This document shows positions 6,040 to 9,016 of a stretch of DNA of 9,016 nt, piece after piece (the stretch's first letter is position 1; every line of letters begins with the position of its first letter). The notes under the pieces are model-generated. The model saw only the letters and a list, made by a program, of their open reading frames with translations, made no database searches and had not been told where the DNA came from. The stretch comes from JBDKTK01 sp039680225 (GTDB taxonomy: Bacteria > Desulfobacterota > Syntrophia > Syntrophales > UBA4778). The translations under genes were made by a program, and so were the position numbers. The stretch is taken from NCBI GenBank assembly GCA_039680225.1, contig JBDKTK010000334.1, positions 1 through 9,016 of the forward strand, given 5' to 3'.

Positions 6040-6944
6040 TGGCAGACACCACTGAATCCCTGAAGAGGACGATAAAAAGCGCCGAGGACCTGCAGGGCGT
6101 CGTCAAGACCATGAAGGCGCTCGCCGCAGTGAATATCCGGCAGTACCAGCGGGCCGTGGAATCCCTGAGCGTATATAACACCACTGTCAGCATGGGGCTG
6201 CAGGTGCTTCTCAAGCAGCGGTCGGCCAATGCCGTCCTGATCAAGAAGTCGCCGGTCAAGCGCATCGGGGCGGTTATTTTCGGTTCCGACCAGGGGCTGT
6301 GCGGCCAGCTCAATGCGCTGATCGCTTCCCATGCCATCGAGGCGATGGCGAAGATGGGCGTAAAGAAGGAAAACCGGACGGTCATGACAGTGGGCCTGCG
6401 CGTGGCGGATTACATCCTGGACGCCGGGCAGCCTATCCAGGAATGCCTGACCACGCCCGGGTCGACCGCAGGAATCACGCCGATGGTCCAGGAGATCATG
6501 ATCATCCTGGACGAGTGGCATTCCAAGCGGCACATCGATTTCTTCTACCTTTATTATAACCAGTATATCAGCGGCGCGAACTACCGCCCGCACAGCCTCC
6601 AGTTGCTGCCCGTCGACCGGGAGTGGCTCAAGAAGCTGGAAAAGGAAAAATGGGAATCGCGGTCGCTGCCCGTGTTCTCGATGGACTGGAACTCGCTGTT
6701 CTCCGCCCTGATCCGCGAATACCTCTTCGTTTCCCTTTACCGCGCTTTCGCCGAATCGCTGGCCAGTGAAAACGCCAGCCGTCTCGCCGCGATGCAGAAC
6801 GCGGAAAAAAATATTGAAGAGCGCCTGGAAGAGCTCAAGAGGCTTTTTTACCGCCAGCGGCAGATGACAATTACGGAAGAACTGTTGGACGTTTTGGCCG
6901 GTTTCGAGGCGATGTCCGCCGAGAAGCGGCGGCCGGCACATTAA
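6039..6944 (+). CDS. atpG: N-type F1Fo ATPase, F1 subunit gamma
   Basis: Central rotor shaft linking the c ring to the alpha-beta hexamer. ATG 6039 is chosen because it overlaps the atpA stop (TAATG) and has AGGAAGGG eight bases upstream; a further in-frame start at 6009 would lie inside atpA without a ribosome site. The 301-residue product has the expected layout: an N-terminal coiled-coil helix (S7-L-K-R-T-I-K, V22-K-T-M-K-A-L-A), a central Rossmann-like domain starting at the conserved GSDQGLCGQLN, and a C-terminal helix (S-E-N-A-S-R-L-A-A-M, then ITEELLDVLAGFEA). The middle carries a DREWLKKLEKEKW segment where gammas vary. It is the last ATPase gene of the operon, in the standard N-ATPase position. 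Confidence 0.95.
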   Translation: MADTTESLKRTIKSAEDLQGVVKTMKALAAVNIRQYQRAVESLSVYNTTVSMGLQVLLKQRSANAVLIKKSPVKRIGAVIFGSDQGLCGQLNALIASHAIEAMAKMGVKKENRTVMTVGLRVADYILDAGQPIQECLTTPGSTAGITPMVQEIMIILDEWHSKRHIDFFYLYYNQYISGANYRPHSLQLLPVDREWLKKLEKEKWESRSLPVFSMDWNSLFSALIREYLFVSLYRAFAESLASENASRLAAMQNAEKNIEERLEELKRLFYRQRQMTITEELLDVLAGFEAMSAEKRRPAH

Positions 6945-6973
6945 CGTACTCGCCTGAAAGGGGGGAATGTACC

Positions 6974-7801
6974 ATGCAACTTGATCGAAGATTTTGCTCA
7001 ATCTGCGCGTGGCGTGAGCACTGTCAAAGGAGGTTTATCGAGCAGCGGGACAAATTCGACCTGCATTGCGTTAATTACACCCGGGATGTGACCATCAAGG
7101 ACTATGACACACTCATGGTCAATTTCCAGCTGGAGAAATGGAGGGAAGCGCAGAAGAAGAAGCGCCCGGTGATCACCATATCGAGGCTTACCGCGAGCGG
7201 CGGCAGCGAGATAGCAAGGCTCCTCGCCAATGAATTGAAAATGGACCTCATAGGGGGACAGATAATCAACAAGGTCGCGGCCAGCACCAAGATGAGCACC
7301 AAGGTCGTCAGCTCCCTCGATGAAAAGGCGCTGACCAGGATGGACAACATAATCAATTCAATGGTCAATGCGCGCTATCTCTGGCCGGACGTTTACATCA
7401 AGCACCTCACGAAAGTCATCCTCACCATCGGCGAGCACGGCAATTCGATAATCATGGGCCGCGGGGCCAATTTCATCCTCTCGCCTGATAATACTTTCCG
7501 GGTGAGGATCATCGCCCCGCTAGAGTCGAGAGTCCGGAAGCTGATGGCCGACCGCAAATACTCCAAGGCGGATGCGGAGAAGTACATTGCCAGGAGGGAC
7601 GCCGACCGCGCCGGCTTCATCCAGAAGTATTTCCGGAAAGACGCTTCCGACCCGTCCAATTACGATATGGTCGTGAACACGGACAAGCTCGGCATCGAGG
7701 GCTCGGTGGAAACCATAAAGAAATCCTTCCTGGAACATTGGGCAATGAACAGGCCGCTGATACCGAAAATCAGCGAAAGCTTTGTTCCGGTAAGAAAATA
7801 G
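6974..7801 (+). CDS. Cytidylate-kinase-like protein with N-terminal cysteine motif
   Basis: A 275-residue soluble protein of the cytidylate-kinase-like P-loop family. Residues ~66-260 hold the kinase-like domain: I67-T-I-S-R-L-T-A-S-G-G-S-E-I-A81 in the P-loop position, a G162-R-G-A-N-F-I-L169 motif, and the family-typical region with F215-I-Q-K-Y-F, Y230-D and V234-N-T. The P-loop lacks the usual GKS/T lysine (S75-G-G-S-E), which is normal for this subfamily but leaves its real phosphate acceptor unknown. Residues 8-32 carry C8-x2-C11-x5-C17-x14-C32, a possible zinc or iron-sulfur site placed before H31-C-V-N-Y-T-R-D. ATG 6974 follows an AAAGGGGGGA stretch. It lies 29 bases after atpG, so co-transcription is possible, but a link to the ATPase is not shown. 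Confidence 0.82.
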   Translation: MQLDRRFCSICAWREHCQRRFIEQRDKFDLHCVNYTRDVTIKDYDTLMVNFQLEKWREAQKKKRPVITISRLTASGGSEIARLLANELKMDLIGGQIINKVAASTKMSTKVVSSLDEKALTRMDNIINSMVNARYLWPDVYIKHLTKVILTIGEHGNSIIMGRGANFILSPDNTFRVRIIAPLESRVRKLMADRKYSKADAEKYIARRDADRAGFIQKYFRKDASDPSNYDMVVNTDKLGIEGSVETIKKSFLEHWAMNRPLIPKISESFVPVRK

Positions 7802-8005
7802 ATGGATGGCATGAACATGAACAAGCTGGAAAGAGACCTTCTGCTGGGGATAGCTGAAGAAATGATCCTTCAGCTCAGGGCGAAGCTCAACGAAATAGAG
7901 TCGCTCCATCCCCGGGAATCAGCCCTCAGTATTGCGACTTTCCAGGAGAGGCTCTGGTCCATGGAGAACCTGGTGGACCGGATCAGGGCGGAAGCAAGAA
8001 AGTAA
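7802..8005 (+). CDS. Small helical protein of unknown function
   Basis: A 67-residue ORF beginning on the base after the preceding stop codon, so probably translated by coupling with the kinase-like gene. In-frame ATGs at 7802, 7811 and 7817 are all possible; none has a clear Shine-Dalgarno. The product is almost wholly charged and helical, with heptad-like leucine spacing (L9, L13-L15, I17, M21-I-L-Q-L, L29, I32, L35), a break at H36-P37, then a second helix to the end. No cysteines, signal peptide or membrane segment are seen. I do not recognise the family; a small coiled-coil partner of its neighbours is only a guess. It could be a spurious ORF, though it fills the gap exactly and ends 41 bases before the next gene. 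Confidence 0.6.
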   Translation: MDGMNMNKLERDLLLGIAEEMILQLRAKLNEIESLHPRESALSIATFQERLWSMENLVDRIRAEARK

Positions 8006-8046
8006 CGGCAGTCAGGAGACACCTATAAAGAGAGGAGTGCAGCATT

Positions 8047-9016
8047 ATGAGAAAAAAGAAATCAGAGGTGAAGGCAGCCGCGGTGGATTTAAACAAAGCA
8101 GGCGGCGGGTCGATCGATTATGAAAGCCCTCGCGAAATGGATTATCTGCTGCACAGCATAGTTCAAGGCTTTTCGATCCCCTCTTTTGTAATCGGCAAAG
8201 ACCACAAGATAATTTACTGGAACAAGGCCCTCGAAAGCCTGAGCGGGATTTCAGCCAACGAGGTCGTCGGGACAAACCAGCAATGGCGCGCCTTCTACGC
8301 GAATGAAAGGCCCTGCATGGCCGACCTCCTCATGGACGGCAGCTTTGACCGGATACCCAAATGGTATGCGGGCAAGTACCGCAAATCCGAGCTTCTGGAC
8401 GAAGCTTACGAGGCCACGGACTTCTTTTCCGACCTTGGCGAAAAGGGAAAATGGCTCCGCTTCACCGCCGCGTTGATCCGCGACTCTCAGCAGAATGTTG
8501 TGGGCGCGGTTGAAACTCTTGAAGACATAACCGAGAAAGTCATGGCGGACATTGCCAAGCGGGAAAGCGATCAGAAGCTGTTCAGGGTAATCGAGGGTTC
8601 GCCCATACCGGCATTCGTGATCGGCCTCGACCACAAGGTGATTTACTGGAACAGGGCGCTGGAAAAGCTCAGCAAGATCCCCGCGGAGGAGATAATCGGC
8701 ACAAGCCAGCACTGGCGGGCCTTTTACGCGTCCGAGAGGCCCGGCATGGCGGATATCCTTGTGAATGAAAGCCTGGAGACCATTCCGGAATGGTACCCCG
8801 GCATTTCGAAATCGAATCTGCTCGACGAGACTTACGAAGCCGAAGGTTTCTTCCCCGATCTCGGCGTGGGCGGGCGGTGGTTGAGGTTCACGGCCGCGGC
8901 GATCCGCAATTCGCGGGGCGGCCTCGTGGGCGCCATTGAAACCCTCGAAGACATTTCCGAGCGCAAGAGCATGGAAAGGAAGCTGGTGGAGAGCGAGAGG
9001 AAGTTGAGCAGCATCA
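8047..9016 (+). CDS. Tandem PAS-domain signalling protein (3' partial)
   Basis: The frame is open from ATG 8047 to the window edge, giving 323 residues with the C-terminus missing. AGGAG at 8033-8037 lies nine bases before the start. After a basic N-terminus it contains two PAS domains, about residues 41-164 and 184-306, joined by a short helix. Each has F-V-I-G-x-D-H-K-x-I-Y-W-N, then a W-R-A-F-Y-A-x-E-R-P-x-M-A-D insert, then W-L-R-F-T-A-A-x-I-R and E-T-L-E-D-I-[ST]-E-[KR]. No signal peptide or membrane helix is seen, so the sensing part is probably cytoplasmic. The final residues (S-M-E-R-K-L-V-E-S-E-R-K-L) look like a coiled-coil linker to a third PAS domain or to an output domain such as a histidine kinase or diguanylate cyclase; which one cannot be seen. 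The ligand is unknown. Confidence 0.9.
   Translation, partial: MRKKKSEVKAAAVDLNKAGGGSIDYESPREMDYLLHSIVQGFSIPSFVIGKDHKIIYWNKALESLSGISANEVVGTNQQWRAFYANERPCMADLLMDGSFDRIPKWYAGKYRKSELLDEAYEATDFFSDLGEKGKWLRFTAALIRDSQQNVVGAVETLEDITEKVMADIAKRESDQKLFRVIEGSPIPAFVIGLDHKVIYWNRALEKLSKIPAEEIIGTSQHWRAFYASERPGMADILVNESLETIPEWYPGISKSNLLDETYEAEGFFPDLGVGGRWLRFTAAAIRNSRGGLVGAIETLEDISERKSMERKLVESERKLSSI
8167..8538 (+). repeat. PAS repeat unit 1 within the signalling gene
   Basis: First of two direct coding repeats in the PAS gene. By hand count about 60-65% of residues match the second unit (8596-8964), with one single-residue gap near a loop at residues 110-114. Confidence 0.85.
8596..8964 (+). repeat. PAS repeat unit 2 within the signalling gene
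   Basis: Second direct coding repeat, starting 429 bases after the first. It keeps the D-H-K-x-I-Y-W-N and W-R-A-F-Y-A-x-E-R-P blocks and differs mainly in surface loops, as expected of an internal duplication. Confidence 0.85.

Noticed and set aside
6945..6973. Search for a terminator or promoter between atpG and the kinase-like gene.
   Set aside because: Only 29 bases, no hairpin with a T-run and no convincing promoter; it contains little beyond the ribosome-binding site.
5679..7001. Long open frame of 440 codons on the minus strand.
   Set aside because: It lies antisense to atpA and atpG, which have unmistakable family motifs. It has no recognisable domain and reflects GC-rich codon bias.

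Overview
The window carries most of an operon for an N-type (alternate, 'Methanosarcina-type') F1Fo ATPase, followed by two small cytoplasmic genes and the start of a PAS-domain signalling gene. All supported genes are on the + strand. The sequence is GC-rich with dense, often overlapping genes. N-ATPase operons spread laterally and normally sit beside an organism's ordinary F- or A-type ATPase, so the ATPase genes do not identify the host. The downstream cytidylate-kinase-like protein with an N-terminal cysteine motif and the PAS protein resemble proteins of anaerobic Desulfobacterota (deltaproteobacteria). That host suggestion is an impression from memory, with low confidence.

Layout: atpD (beta, 5' end outside the window; 1-1119), atpC (epsilon; 1116-1502), atpQ (AtpI-like; 1499-1828), an extra small membrane-protein gene (1903-2250), atpR (2299-2592), atpB (a; 2609-3334), atpE (c; 3375-3653), atpF (b with a delta-like C-terminus; 3658-4431), atpA (alpha; 4495-6039), atpG (gamma; 6039-6944). 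This is the characteristic N-ATPase order D-C-Q-R-B-E-F-A-G with one gene inserted between Q and R. There is no separate delta gene. Downstream are a cytidylate-kinase-like gene (6974-7801), a 67-residue helical ORF that abuts it (7802-8005), and a tandem-PAS protein cut by the window edge (8047-9016).

How the parts work together: alpha, beta, gamma and epsilon form the soluble F1 motor. Subunit a, the c ring and b form the membrane ion channel and stator. AtpQ and AtpR are N-ATPase-specific membrane accessories. The c subunit has Gln30, Glu63, Ser64 and Tyr68, the positions of a Na+-type site, but Leu where the Ilyobacter site has Thr, so Na+ versus H+ coupling is open.

The most unusual element is the extra gene at 1903-2250. 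Read from a GTG with a strong Shine-Dalgarno sequence, its first ~46 residues align without gaps to AtpR and its last part aligns without gaps to AtpQ. It looks like an AtpR-AtpQ chimera that lacks AtpR's intramembrane arginines. Its ribosome-binding and start region is nearly a copy of that of atpR (22 of 28 bases). I read it as a duplicated and fused tenth component of the N-ATPase that I do not recognise as described.
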